Assembly (NCBI RefSeq): GCF_900091505.1
Contig: NZ_LT607409.1
Span: 4,650,001 to 4,714,000 of the forward strand
Length of the DNA stretch: 64,000 nt
Reading direction: 5' to 3'
DNA from: Micromonospora chokoriensis
GTDB lineage: Bacteria > Actinomycetota > Actinomycetes > Mycobacteriales > Micromonosporaceae
Both the position numbers and the translations under genes were made by a program. Numbering within the stretch: the first letter of the stretch is position 1; each line of letters starts with the position of its first letter. The notes below the pieces were generated by a model, which had not been told where the DNA came from, made no database searches, and saw nothing but the letters and a program-made list of their open reading frames with translations. Positions 7,371-15,176 of the stretch are shown here, one piece after another.

Positions 7371-8119
7371 ACGAGCCTGCGGCCTCCACGTCACCCGGTG
7401 CGGCCCGGTCTCAGCCGCTGATGAGCATCGGTGAGGTGCTCGGGCAGTTGCGGGTGGATTTCCCGGACACCACGATTTCGAAGTTGCGGTTCCTCGAGGC
7501 CGAAGGGCTGGTGGAACCGCAGCGGACGGCGGCGGGTTACCGGAAGTACAGCTGGGACGATGTGGCGCGGCTGCGGTTCGTGTTGACCGCGCAGCGGGAC
7601 CGGTATCTGCCGTTGCGGGTGATCCGTGAGCAGTTGGCGCAGTGGGATTCGTCCGGTGAGCAGCCGGAGCGGTCGCGGCCGGCGTTGGTGGCGGTTGGTC
7701 CTGATGGTGCGGTGCCGGGTCGTGAGTCGGAGCCGGCCGAGTCGTCGCAGGTGCGGCTCGGCCGGGCGGATCTGGTGGCGCGTAGTGGGATCGACGAGTC
7801 GACGTTGGTGGAGTTGGAGCGGCTCGGTGTGTTGGTGTCGGATCCGCCGGGTTGGTATGACGGGGATGCTCTGATCATCGCGTCGGCGGTGGCGGGGTTG
7901 GCGTCGTACGGGTTGGAGCCGCGGCACCTGCGGGGTTATCGGACGGCGGCGGACCGTGAGGTTGGTTTGTTCGCGCAGTTGGTGGCGCCGTTGGCGCGGC
8001 AGAGTGATCCGGCGGCGCGGGCGCGGGCTGCGGAGACGGCGCGGGAGTTGGTGGCGTTGTCGGAGCAGTTGCACGCGGCGTTGGTGCGGGTGGGTCTGCG
8101 GTCGACGTTGGGTCGTTGA
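7367..8119 (+). CDS. ftsR: MerR-family regulator, FtsR type
   Basis: A 250-residue protein with a GTG start overlapping the garA stop. The MerR-type helix-turn-helix spans about residues 20-85 (MSIGEVLGQL, ISKLRFLEAEGLVEPQRT, YRKYSWDDVARLRFVLTAQRDRYLP). Then come an acidic linker and a second small helical domain with RADLVARSGIDESTLVELERLGVL. This two-part layout is that of Rv1828/FtsR, known in Corynebacterium as an activator of ftsZ. The assignment rests on domain order and conserved synteny with garA. Confidence 0.85.
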   Translation: MNEPAASTSPGAARSQPLMSIGEVLGQLRVDFPDTTISKLRFLEAEGLVEPQRTAAGYRKYSWDDVARLRFVLTAQRDRYLPLRVIREQLAQWDSSGEQPERSRPALVAVGPDGAVPGRESEPAESSQVRLGRADLVARSGIDESTLVELERLGVLVSDPPGWYDGDALIIASAVAGLASYGLEPRHLRGYRTAADREVGLFAQLVAPLARQSDPAARARAAETARELVALSEQLHAALVRVGLRSTLGR

Positions 8120-8304
8120 TGGTGCCCGGTGGGTGGTGGCTGAGCGGAAAGATCTCTTCCGGGAAGCGTGCCGTAGGCTTGCCGGGGTAACCCCTTCCTG
8201 GCGCGGGCGTGGTGCTGTAGCGCATGGGACGGCCGTGTCGCGGTCCGTGTACCGTGCAGGGAAGGGCGCGGTGCGGCGTAGGTGACAACGACACGGAGGC
8301 GGCG

Positions 8305-8769
8305 GTGCGCGAGCTGAGCGTGGTCGGAGTTCGGGTGGAGTTGCCTAGCAACCAGCCGATCGTCCTGCTCAGGGAGGTCGAGGGGGACCGCTATCTGCCG
8401 ATCTGGATCGGTGCGGTCGAGGCGACGGCTATCGCTTACGAGCAGCAGGGGGTCAAGCCGGCCCGGCCGCTGACTCATGATCTTCTGCGGGATGTGTTGG
8501 CGGCGTTGAAGGCGCCCTTGCAGGCGGTGGAGATCACCGAGCTCAAGGAGAACGTGTTCTACGCGGATCTGTTGATCGGTGATGGGGTGCGGGTGTCGGC
8601 GCGGCCGAGCGATTCGATCGCGTTGGCGTTGCGTGTCGGTGCGCCGATTCGTTGTTCGGAGCAGGTCCTCAGCGAGGCGGGGATCGTTATCCCTGATGAG
8701 CAGGAGGACGAGGTGGAGAAGTTCCGCGAGTTCCTGGACCAGGTGCGTCCGGAGGATTTCGCGGGCTGA
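8305..8769 (+). CDS. Bifunctional nuclease family protein (DUF151/BFN)
   Basis: A 154-residue protein starting at the GTG behind CGGAGGCG. The frame is open further upstream but lacks coding character there. It has the full family pattern: VVLLREVEGDRYLPIWIG-like segment, EATAIAYEQQGV, RPLTHDLLRDVL, ELKENVFYADL and ARPSDSIALALRVGAPI. Members were described as nucleases in plants, while the bacterial role is uncertain. It corresponds to Rv1829, keeping the garA-ftsR-bfn-merR order. Confidence 0.9.
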   Translation: MRELSVVGVRVELPSNQPIVLLREVEGDRYLPIWIGAVEATAIAYEQQGVKPARPLTHDLLRDVLAALKAPLQAVEITELKENVFYADLLIGDGVRVSARPSDSIALALRVGAPIRCSEQVLSEAGIVIPDEQEDEVEKFREFLDQVRPEDFAG

Positions 8770-8966
8770 GGTGTCCGTGGGCTCTGCGCCCGGGGTGTCA
8801 CGGTCGGTGATGACCCGGTGCGGTTGGTGATCTTTCCTGGTGACTGCGCGGCGTGTCGCGTCGGTTCCTCCGTGGTAACCCCTGGCGGTGGCTATAGGGT
8901 TGCCGTGTCGAGGGGTGCGCGTCGGAGGAAACGACGCGTCACCGCACTGACGGGGAGGTTGTCCGG

Positions 8967-9563
8967 ATGCACGAGCCGCGGGATTCCGATCCGGGTCGAG
9001 AGTGGGTTGAGCCGGGCGCCTCGTCGCCGCAGGTGGCGGTCGAGGGTGAGGGTTCGGTTGGCTACCGGGGTGTGACGGCCTGCCACGCGGTGGGTATCAG
9101 TTACCGGCAGTTGGATTACTGGGCGCGGACGACGCTTGTGGTGCCGAGCGTTCGCGACGCTTCGGGTTCGGGGACGCAGCGGTTGTATTCGTTCCGGGAC
9201 CTGGTGGTGTTGAAGGTCGTGAAGCGGTTGTTGGATGCGGGGGTGTCCCTGCAGAACATCCGTAAGGCGATCGAGGCGTTGCGGTCGCGTGGTGTGGAAG
9301 ATCTGGCGGGGATCACGCTGATTTCCGATGGGACGACGGTGTATGAGTGCCGGTCTCCGGAGGAAGTGGTCGACCTGTTGCAGGGGGGCCAGGGCGTTTT
9401 CGGGATCGCGATCGGTGGGGCTTTCAAGGAGATCCAGGGGTCGTTGTCGCATCTGCCGGCGGAGCCGGCGACGAGCGGTCCGGTGGAGCCTGCGGTGGCG
9501 TCTGAGGCGGATCCGGTCGGTGACGAGTTGGCGGCGCGGCGGGCGCGGCGGCGGGCCGGCTGA
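8967..9563 (+). CDS. MerR-family regulator, ResR/McdR type (Rv1830-like)
   Basis: A 198-residue protein. The MerR DNA-binding region lies at about residues 35-105 (GYRGVTACHAVGISYRQLDYWARTTLVVPSV, then SFRDLVVLKVVKRLLDAGVSLQNIRKAIEAL). The C-terminal half is short and ends in a basic RARRRAG tail. By position and sequence pattern it is the equivalent of Rv1830, which affects division and growth resumption in mycobacteria. A TATAGG element lies at 8893-8898 without a good -35. Confidence 0.82.
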   Translation: MHEPRDSDPGREWVEPGASSPQVAVEGEGSVGYRGVTACHAVGISYRQLDYWARTTLVVPSVRDASGSGTQRLYSFRDLVVLKVVKRLLDAGVSLQNIRKAIEALRSRGVEDLAGITLISDGTTVYECRSPEEVVDLLQGGQGVFGIAIGGAFKEIQGSLSHLPAEPATSGPVEPAVASEADPVGDELAARRARRRAG

Positions 9564-9753
9564 GCGTTCCCATTTCCCGGGCTTTTTGCGGTTGGTTTTC
9601 TCGCGACCCTCGGTAACGGTGGTGGGTGCCGGTGGGGCGGTGCGGTCCATTGTGGATACGGTGGGTGTCGTCGCGGTGGCCGATTGTGGATCTACCTGTC
9701 GGTAGTGGTGACGCAGCGTGTGTTCTGGTTGTCGGGAATCCGATACGGGGGCG

Positions 9754-9782
9754 CTGACCGGAGGCGTTCGACGCGCTATGGT
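9754..9782 (+). promoter_or_regulatory. Candidate promoter of the globin operon
   Basis: CTGACC (9754-9759), 17 bp and TATGGT (9777-9782) lie 43 bp before the truncated haemoglobin start. The gap 9564-9753 contains no other feature I can support. Confidence 0.5.
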
Positions 9783-9824
9783 CCCTGACGGTTCTGGACC
9801 CTTCACCCCCCGGAAGGAACGACC

Positions 9825-10223
9825 GTGACGGTTACGGAAGAGACCGCTCCCGCTTCGCACTACGACCGAATTGGTGGTGCCAGTTCGGTCAAGGCGGCGG
9901 TTGAGCTGTTCTACGACAAGGTGCTCGTGGATCCCGAGCTGGCGGGTTACTTCTCCGATGTGGACATGGTGGGTCAGCGGCGGCATCTGGCGTTGATGTT
10001 GACCACGGTCCTGGGTGGCCCCGACGGGTACACGGGGCGTGGGTTGGCCGAGGCGCACCAGCCGTTGAACATTCCGGTGGAGCACTACGCGAAGGTGGGT
10101 GAGCACCTGACGGTGACGCTGGCCGAGTTGGGTGTTCCGGCGGACATCCTGGCTGATGTGCAGGCGGTGCTGGGTCAGGTGCAGGACCAGGTGGTGGCCC
10201 GCGAGAACAGGTCGGGCGCCTGA
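9825..10223 (+). CDS. Truncated haemoglobin, group I
   Basis: A 132-residue globin beginning at GTG behind GGAAGGAAC. It has YDRIGG at the start of helix B, AGYFSDVDMVGQRRHL (E-helix region), the GPDGYTGRGLAEAH loop, and the proximal histidine in HYAKVGEHL. Group I proteins such as mycobacterial GlbN detoxify nitric oxide by dioxygenation. Only 2 bp separate it from a flavohaemoglobin-like gene, so the two globins are co-transcribed and may share reductase electrons. The pairing with a reductase-bearing globin supports a nitric oxide defence role. Confidence 0.93.
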   Translation: MTVTEETAPASHYDRIGGASSVKAAVELFYDKVLVDPELAGYFSDVDMVGQRRHLALMLTTVLGGPDGYTGRGLAEAHQPLNIPVEHYAKVGEHLTVTLAELGVPADILADVQAVLGQVQDQVVARENRSGA

Positions 10224-10225
10224 GC

Positions 10226-11407
10226 GTGGACGCGGCCCGACTCAAGCAGAGCTGGTCCCTGGTCGCCGCGCACGGCGACCAGGTGCCGCTCTACTTCTAC
10301 TCGACGTTGTTCCTGTCTCATCCCGAGACGCGGCAGATGTTCCCCACGAACATGGCCGGGCAACGGGACCGCCTGGTGACCGCGTTGGGTCACATCGTGT
10401 CCAATGTGGACCAGGTGGAGCACCTGGTGGGTTTCCTTCAGGACCTCGGTGCGGATCACCGTAAGTTCGCGGTCCGCGCGGAGCATTACCCGGCCGTCGG
10501 TGAGGCGCTGGTGGCGACGTTGCAGCATTTCCTCGCCGAGCAGTGGACCGATGAGCTGGCGGCGGACTGGACGGCCGCGTACGGGTTGGTCGCGCAGGTG
10601 ATGACCGAGGCCGCGCAGGCCGCCGAGGCGGTGAATCCGCCGTGGTGGGTGGCGGAGATCGTGGCGCACGAGCGGCGGGCGTTCGACGTGGCGGTGTTGA
10701 CGGTGCGTCCGCAGTACCTGTTGCCGTTCACCCCCGGTCAGTCGGTGGGGGTGTCGCATCCGTCGGTGCGGTCGTGGCGGTACTACTCGCCGGCGAACGC
10801 GCCCCGCGCGGACGGCACGTTGGAGTTCCACGTGCGGGCCGCGCCGGGTGGGGCGGTGTCGTCGCGGTTGGTGTACGGGTCGGCGGTGGGTGATCGGATC
10901 CACCTGGCGGCGCCGGTGGGGGAGCGGCTGGCGTTGTGGTCGGCGGGTTCGAGTGACCTGTTGTTGTTGGTGGCGGGTACGGGCTGGGCGCCGGTGAAGG
11001 CGTTGGTGGAGCAGGTGGCGGCGGAGGGTTCCCGCCGACGGGTGGACCTGTACGTGGCGGCGCGTTCCCGCAGTGAGCTCTACGACAGCGAGGCGATCGA
11101 CAAGTTGGCGTCGTCGCACTCGTGGTTGACGGTGACGTACGTGGTGGGTGCCGATGTGCACCGGCCGGGGGAGTTCGTGCACGCGGTGGATCGGGCGTTG
11201 GCCGACGGTGACTGGCGTTCGCGGCACGTGTTCGTGTGTGGGTCGGACGAGATGGTTTCGCACGCGGTGCAGACGTTGGTCCAGGCGGGTTTCCATCCGG
11301 GTCAGGTGCACCACGAGGGCCTGGGTTCGCAGTGGTACGGCTCGGCCTGGCGGACGGCGGTGCAGGGGACGACCGCCGGTGACACTTCGGGAGGCGGGAA
11401 CAGGTGA
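10226..11407 (+). CDS. Flavohaemoglobin-like globin/FAD/NAD(P)H reductase
   Basis: A 393-residue protein, the normal length for Hmp. The globin domain covers about residues 1-135, with the proximal histidine in RAEHYPAVGEAL. The FAD-binding barrel carries SWRYYSPAN, matching the RxYS motif. The NAD(P)H domain carries VAGTGWAPVKAL and ends FVCGSDEMV. The predicted reaction is NO plus O2 plus NAD(P)H to nitrate. The usual N-terminal distal-pocket tyrosine region reads PLYFYSTLFLSHPETRQMFP. The gene lies 2 bp after the truncated haemoglobin and overlaps a DivIVA-domain gene by 4 bp, an unusual operon partner. Confidence 0.9.
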   Translation: MDAARLKQSWSLVAAHGDQVPLYFYSTLFLSHPETRQMFPTNMAGQRDRLVTALGHIVSNVDQVEHLVGFLQDLGADHRKFAVRAEHYPAVGEALVATLQHFLAEQWTDELAADWTAAYGLVAQVMTEAAQAAEAVNPPWWVAEIVAHERRAFDVAVLTVRPQYLLPFTPGQSVGVSHPSVRSWRYYSPANAPRADGTLEFHVRAAPGGAVSSRLVYGSAVGDRIHLAAPVGERLALWSAGSSDLLLLVAGTGWAPVKALVEQVAAEGSRRRVDLYVAARSRSELYDSEAIDKLASSHSWLTVTYVVGADVHRPGEFVHAVDRALADGDWRSRHVFVCGSDEMVSHAVQTLVQAGFHPGQVHHEGLGSQWYGSAWRTAVQGTTAGDTSGGGNR

Positions 11408-12102
11408 GCGCGACCCCGATCAGTCGGTATGACGGGATACAGGTCTCCGGCGGTGTGCAGGTGCGGATGACCGCCGATCGGGTGCGGCGGTGGGAGTTCG
11501 GGTCCGCGTCGTTCGCCCGGCGTGGGTACGACAACGCGGACGTGGACCGGTTCCGGGTGCAGGTGGCCGACGAGTTGGACCTGTTGGCGACGCAGATCGC
11601 GACGTTGCGGGCGGAGAACGAGCGGCTCAACGACCGGGTGGAGTTGCACCGGCACGGGGTGATCCCGAGCACGGGTGCGGCGGCGAAGGTCCCGGCGGCG
11701 CGGGAGGTTAATCTGCTGTCCGCGGCGCAGCGTGAGGCGGAGCAGATCATCGCGCAGGCGCACGACTACGCGCGGCGGGTCGCCGAGTACGCCCGGGTGC
11801 AGTACGAGAGTTACCTGCACGCGGCGGAGGCGGAGGCGAAGCAGGAGGCGGAGCGGGCGGTGGCGGAGTACCGCAGCGCGGCGGGGTCGAGTTTCGACGA
11901 CACGGTGGCCACCCGGGAGGCGTTGCGGATCTTCGGCGAGATGATGGTGTCGCACATGCAGGCGGCGGCGCGGCATCTCGACGACGGCAGTGAGCATCTG
12001 GCGCGCACGATGGACCGGATCGCGGCGGAGACGCCGGGCGCGCCGTTCGCCGCCGGTGCGGCGGCGGGCCGGTCGGCGTTGCCCCGGCACCAGCAGCGCT
12101 GA
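11404..12102 (+). CDS. DivIVA-domain coiled-coil protein
   Basis: A 232-residue protein whose GTG lies in the stop of the flavohaemoglobin gene. An N-terminal DivIVA-like module (WEFGSASFARRGYDNADVDRF, LDLLATQIATLRAENERL) is followed by a long charged coiled coil (REAEQIIAQAHDYARRVAEYARVQYE, A/E-rich) and an Ala/Gly tail. DivIVA proteins mark poles and growing tips. The tight coupling to two globins is unexpected and suggests spatial organisation of NO or oxygen handling, or simply co-expression under the same stress. That link is inference. Confidence 0.85.
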   Translation: MSATPISRYDGIQVSGGVQVRMTADRVRRWEFGSASFARRGYDNADVDRFRVQVADELDLLATQIATLRAENERLNDRVELHRHGVIPSTGAAAKVPAAREVNLLSAAQREAEQIIAQAHDYARRVAEYARVQYESYLHAAEAEAKQEAERAVAEYRSAAGSSFDDTVATREALRIFGEMMVSHMQAAARHLDDGSEHLARTMDRIAAETPGAPFAAGAAAGRSALPRHQQR

Positions 12103-12143
12103 CCTGGCCGGGCACCGCCCCGGTGGCGCTGCGGCCGGGTCGC

Positions 12144-12800
12144 TCAGGTGGTGGCGGCGCGGACGGCGTCGGTGACCGGGGTGTTTCCGGCGACGAGTTC
12201 CAGGGTCGCGCCGGTGGTGCCGGGTTCGTCGAGGAGCGCGGCGAGGACGTGGGCGACGTCGGCGCGGCTGACGGCGCCGGATCCGGCGTGCCGGGTGAGG
12301 GTGACGGTGCCGGTGGGTGGGTCGTCGGTGAGACGTCCGGGCCGCAGCACCGTCCAGTCCAGGTCGCGGTCGCGGAGGTCGTCCTCGGCGGCGCGTTTGG
12401 CGCGGAGGTACGCCGCCCACACGTCGTCGGTGCCGGCGGAGGGTGGGTCGTCCACGCCCATCGAGGAGACGAGCAGGTAGCGGCGGACACCGGCGGCGGT
12501 GGCGGCGTCAGCGAGGAGCGCGGCGGCGGCCCGGTCGACGGTGTCCTTGCGGGCGGCACCGCTGCCGGGGCCGGCGCCCGCGGCGAAGATCACCGCGCCG
12601 GCGTCGGTGAGGTGCGCGGCGAGGTCGGCGACCGTGGTGTGTTCGAGGTCGCAGACGACGGGTGCGGCGCCGGCGGCGCGTACCGTCGGGGCCTGCGCGG
12701 GGTTGCGGATCAGACCGACCGGTGTGTCGCCGCGTGCGGTGAGGCGGCGGTGTAGCAGCAGGGCGATCTTGCCGTGGCCTCCGGCGATGACGACGCGCAT
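12144..12800 (-). CDS. NAD(P)-binding oxidoreductase, atypical SDR
   Basis: A 218-residue protein with the nucleotide-binding motif VVIAGGHGKIALLL at the N-terminus, matching the GGxGxxG variant of atypical short-chain dehydrogenases. Conserved features include VIFAAGAGPGSG, the YLLVSSMGVDDP strand and DLDWTVLRPGRLTDD, seen in NmrA/YwnB-like proteins. No Tyr-xxx-Lys catalytic pair is visible, so it may be a redox sensor or isomerase-like reductase. It is convergent with the DivIVA gene and divergent from the MerR-PP2C gene. Confidence 0.82.
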   Translation of the reverse strand: MRVVIAGGHGKIALLLHRRLTARGDTPVGLIRNPAQAPTVRAAGAAPVVCDLEHTTVADLAAHLTDAGAVIFAAGAGPGSGAARKDTVDRAAAALLADAATAAGVRRYLLVSSMGVDDPPSAGTDDVWAAYLRAKRAAEDDLRDRDLDWTVLRPGRLTDDPPTGTVTLTRHAGSGAVSRADVAHVLAALLDEPGTTGATLELVAGNTPVTDAVRAATT

Positions 12801-12852
12801 CCGTCCAACCTACCGGCGGTGTGGGGCCCTCGCAGTGGACGAGCCGACGGGC

Positions 12853-12883
12853 TTGACCTTGACCTTCGGGGAAGGCCCACCCT
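12853..12883 (+). promoter_or_regulatory. MerR-type promoter with 19-bp spacer and central dyad
   Basis: TTGACC (12853-12858), a 19-bp spacer and CACCCT (12878-12883) show the long spacing typical of MerR-controlled promoters. The spacer is centred on the dyad CCTTC-GGG-GAAGG (12863-12875), which resembles CueR/TipA-class operators. It lies 43 bp before the MerR-PP2C start, so autoregulation is likely. Confidence 0.65.
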
Positions 12884-12926
12884 GGGGTGTGCCGGTCGCC
12901 GTGGCCGGCCCGGGGAGGGTGGCGAC

Positions 12927-13994
12927 GTGGGGCTCATGACCATCGGGGTGTTCGCGCAGGCGACGGGGTTGACGCCGAAGGCGCTGCGCCTGTACGACCA
13001 GGTGGGGCTCGTGTCGCCGGCCGCTGTGGACGCGGAGTCCGGGTATCGGCTCTACGATCCGGCGCAGGTGCCGTCGGCCCGGTTGGTCGCCCAGCTGCGG
13101 GGCATCGGTATGCCGTTGGCGACGATTGGCGTCGTGTGCGGGTTGGATCCGGTGGCGGCGGCCGAGGCGGTCACCGCGTACTGGCGGCGGGTCACCGCCG
13201 ACACGGCTGCCCGCGCGCGGCTCGCGACCATCCTCGTGGACCACCTGTCCGAAGGGGGTACCACCATGTCCGACCCGGGTACGACCGTCGCTGTGCGTTC
13301 CGCCGCCCGTTGTGACACGGGGTTGGTGCGCGACAGCAACGAGGACGCCGCGTACGCCGGCGACCGGTTGCTGGTCGTCGCCGACGGTATGCGGGGGCCC
13401 GGCGGTGCTGCCGCCAGCGCCGCCGCGATCGACGCTCTCACCCCGTTGGCGTTGGTGGACGCGTCGGCCGTCGACCTGCTGACGATGCTCGCCGCCGCGG
13501 TCGCGGACGCCGACCGGAGTGTGCGGGCGTTGGCGACCGACGAGCACCAGCCGGGTACCACGGTGACGGCGGTGCTGCGCAGCGGTACCCAGTTGGCCCT
13601 CGCGCATGTCGGTGACACCCGCGCCTACCTGCTGCGCGATGGCGAGTTGTCGCTGCTCACCCGGGATCACACCTGGGTGCAGGCGCAGGTGGATCAGGGC
13701 CGGCTCGACGCTGACGTGGCCGCCGCGCATCCGCAGCGCGCGTTGTTGGTCCGTGCCCTCGGCGCGGGGACGCAGGTCGAGGTGGACCTGGCGTTGCGGA
13801 CCGCCCGGCCGGGTGACCGGTATCTGCTGTGCTCGGACGGGTTGTCGGCGGTCGTCGACCGGGCGGCGGTGCGCTCGGCGGTGGCCGCGCCGACCGGCCC
13901 GGCGGAGACGGTACGGGCGTTGGTCGAGCTGGCGTTGGCGCAGGGGGCGCCGGACAACATCGCCTGCGTCGTCGCCGACGTCGTCGCGGTATAG
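12927..13994 (+). CDS. Fusion of MerR DNA-binding domain to PP2C serine/threonine phosphatase
   Basis: A 355-residue protein read from GTG 12927, which has GGGAGGG at a good distance; ATG 12936 is a possible alternative. Residues 1-72 are a MerR helix-turn-helix (TIGVFAQATGLTPKALRLYD, SGYRLYDPAQVPSARLVAQL). From residue 114 a complete PP2C domain follows: RDSNEDAAYAGDRLLVVADG, LAHVGDTRAYLLRDGELSLL, LLCSDGLSAVV and APDNIACVV, with all metal-binding aspartates. The usual MerR ligand domain is thus replaced by a phosphatase. At the junction there is an internal ATG (13266) behind GAAGGGGG, in frame, which could give a free 242-residue phosphatase. Confidence 0.88.
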   Translation: MGLMTIGVFAQATGLTPKALRLYDQVGLVSPAAVDAESGYRLYDPAQVPSARLVAQLRGIGMPLATIGVVCGLDPVAAAEAVTAYWRRVTADTAARARLATILVDHLSEGGTTMSDPGTTVAVRSAARCDTGLVRDSNEDAAYAGDRLLVVADGMRGPGGAAASAAAIDALTPLALVDASAVDLLTMLAAAVADADRSVRALATDEHQPGTTVTAVLRSGTQLALAHVGDTRAYLLRDGELSLLTRDHTWVQAQVDQGRLDADVAAAHPQRALLVRALGAGTQVEVDLALRTARPGDRYLLCSDGLSAVVDRAAVRSAVAAPTGPAETVRALVELALAQGAPDNIACVVADVVAV

Positions 13995-14072
13995 CGGTCC
14001 CACGTCCGCCGTCGGACCAGGCTGGTGCGGGGTTCGGCGGCGGGTGGCGGGTTGAGGCAGCATGGAGGGGTG

Positions 14073-14918
14073 ATGGAGAGCCTCGACGCGTTGACCTCGC
14101 TGGTGGCCGGGGGTGGGGTGGTGGTGCTCAGCGGCGCCGGCCTGTCCACCGAGTCGGGCATCCCGGACTACCGGGGTCCGAGTGGGGTGGCGCGGCGGCA
14201 CACGCCGATGACGTACCAGGTGTTCACCCGGGATCCGGTGGCCCGGCGGCGGTACTGGGCGCGCAGCCACCTGGGGTGGCGGCTGATCGCCGGTGCGGCG
14301 CCCAACGACGGGCACCGGGCGGTGGCGGGGTTGCAGCGGGCCGGTCTGGTCGACGCGGTGATCACCCAGAACGTCGACGGGTTGCACGGTGCGGCCGGCA
14401 GCACGTCGGTGATCGAGTTGCACGGTCGCCTGGACGAGGTGATCTGCCTGGACTGCGGCAACCTGACCTCCCGGGAGGAGCTGGACCGGCGGTTGCGGGA
14501 GGCGAACCCGGATTTCACGGCCCGGGTCGCCGCGGTGAACCCGGACGGTGATGTGGATCTCCCCGAGGAGCAGGTGGCGGCGTTCCGGACGGTGGACTGC
14601 GGGATCTGCGGCACCGGCATGCTGAAACCGGATGTGGTGTTCTTCGGCGAGACGGTGCCGGCGCAGCGGGTGGCGCGGTGCTTCGCGGCGGTGCAGCGGG
14701 CCCGGTCGTTGCTGGTGCTGGGGTCGTCGTTGACGGTGATGTCCGGGCGACGTTTCGTGATTCGGGCGGCGAAACAGGGCATCCCGGTGGCGATCGTGAA
14801 CCAGGGGCCGACCCGAGGTGACGGGCACGCCAGTGTGTGCGTCGACGCGCCGTTGGGTGCGGTGTTGCCGGAGTTGGCGGCGCGGGTGAGCGGCAGCGCG
14901 GCCCCCGTGGGCGTGTGA
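14073..14918 (+). CDS. NAD-dependent protein deacylase (sirtuin, SIR2 family)
   Basis: A 281-residue sirtuin. The Rossmann motif VLSGAGLSTESGIPDYRG, the catalytic TQNVDGLH and IELHGRLDEVICLDC, a second zinc pair in CGICGTGMLKPDVVFFGE and the NAD-binding GSSL are all present. The long insert between the zinc pairs and the SIRT4-like residues suggest the class II group. It would remove acyl groups from lysines using NAD. ATG 14073 was chosen because GGAGGGG lies just upstream; GTG 14070 is adjacent. Confidence 0.92.
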   Translation: MESLDALTSLVAGGGVVVLSGAGLSTESGIPDYRGPSGVARRHTPMTYQVFTRDPVARRRYWARSHLGWRLIAGAAPNDGHRAVAGLQRAGLVDAVITQNVDGLHGAAGSTSVIELHGRLDEVICLDCGNLTSREELDRRLREANPDFTARVAAVNPDGDVDLPEEQVAAFRTVDCGICGTGMLKPDVVFFGETVPAQRVARCFAAVQRARSLLVLGSSLTVMSGRRFVIRAAKQGIPVAIVNQGPTRGDGHASVCVDAPLGAVLPELAARVSGSAAPVGV

Positions 14919-15003
14919 CCCGCGGCCAGGTGACCGGCGCCCGCCGGGGGTAGGACATCTGGCGGTAACACCGTCGCTGGTAGCGTTGTCGGTGCCGGTA
15001 ACA

Positions 15004-15094
15004 CCCACGTGGGAGAGACCGCCCGACAGCACGCAGGGCGGCGCCGAAGGGGCAAATCCTCCCCGGAACCTCTCAGGCAAAAGGACCTCGTGGG
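15004..15094 (+). promoter_or_regulatory. Glycine riboswitch (gcvT-type aptamer)
   Basis: The segment carries the conserved cores of the glycine aptamer: GGGAGAGACC (15011-15020), GGCGCCGAAGGGGCAA (15040-15055) and CCTCTCAGGCAAAAGGACC (15069-15087). A P1 helix is formed by CCCACG (15004-15009) and CGTGGG (15089-15094). Only one full aptamer is visible. The following GGCACTGTGG and GACAGAGGGGGAGG look like the vestigial second aptamer helix seen in single-aptamer glycine switches. Glycine binding would raise gcvP expression. Confidence 0.93.
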
Positions 15095-15143
15095 CAGGCA
15101 CTGTGGAGCGCCGCACCTGGGTGTGACAGAGGGGGAGGCCGAC

Positions 15144-15176
15144 ATGTCGACCTCGCCCCGGGAGCGCCACCCATGA
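15144..15176 (+). CDS. Possible 10-codon leader ORF coupled to gcvP
   Basis: ATG 15144 follows AGGGGGAGG by 5 nt, the best ribosome site in the leader. It reads MSTSPRERHP and then a TGA that overlaps the gcvP start as ATGA. The gcvP start itself has only a weaker GGGAG. Ribosomes loaded at the short ORF could re-initiate at gcvP. No codon bias test is possible at this length. Confidence 0.4.
   Translation: MSTSPRERHP

Noticed and set aside
8893..8898. TATAGG as a promoter for the Rv1830-like MerR gene
   Set aside because: No -35 hexamer lies at 16-19 bp, so it is mentioned only in the gene entry.
15095..15138. Second full glycine aptamer downstream of the first
   Set aside because: Only short vestigial pieces (GGCACTGTGG and GACAGAGGGGGAGG) are present; the CTCTCAGG and GCCGAAGG cores are missing.
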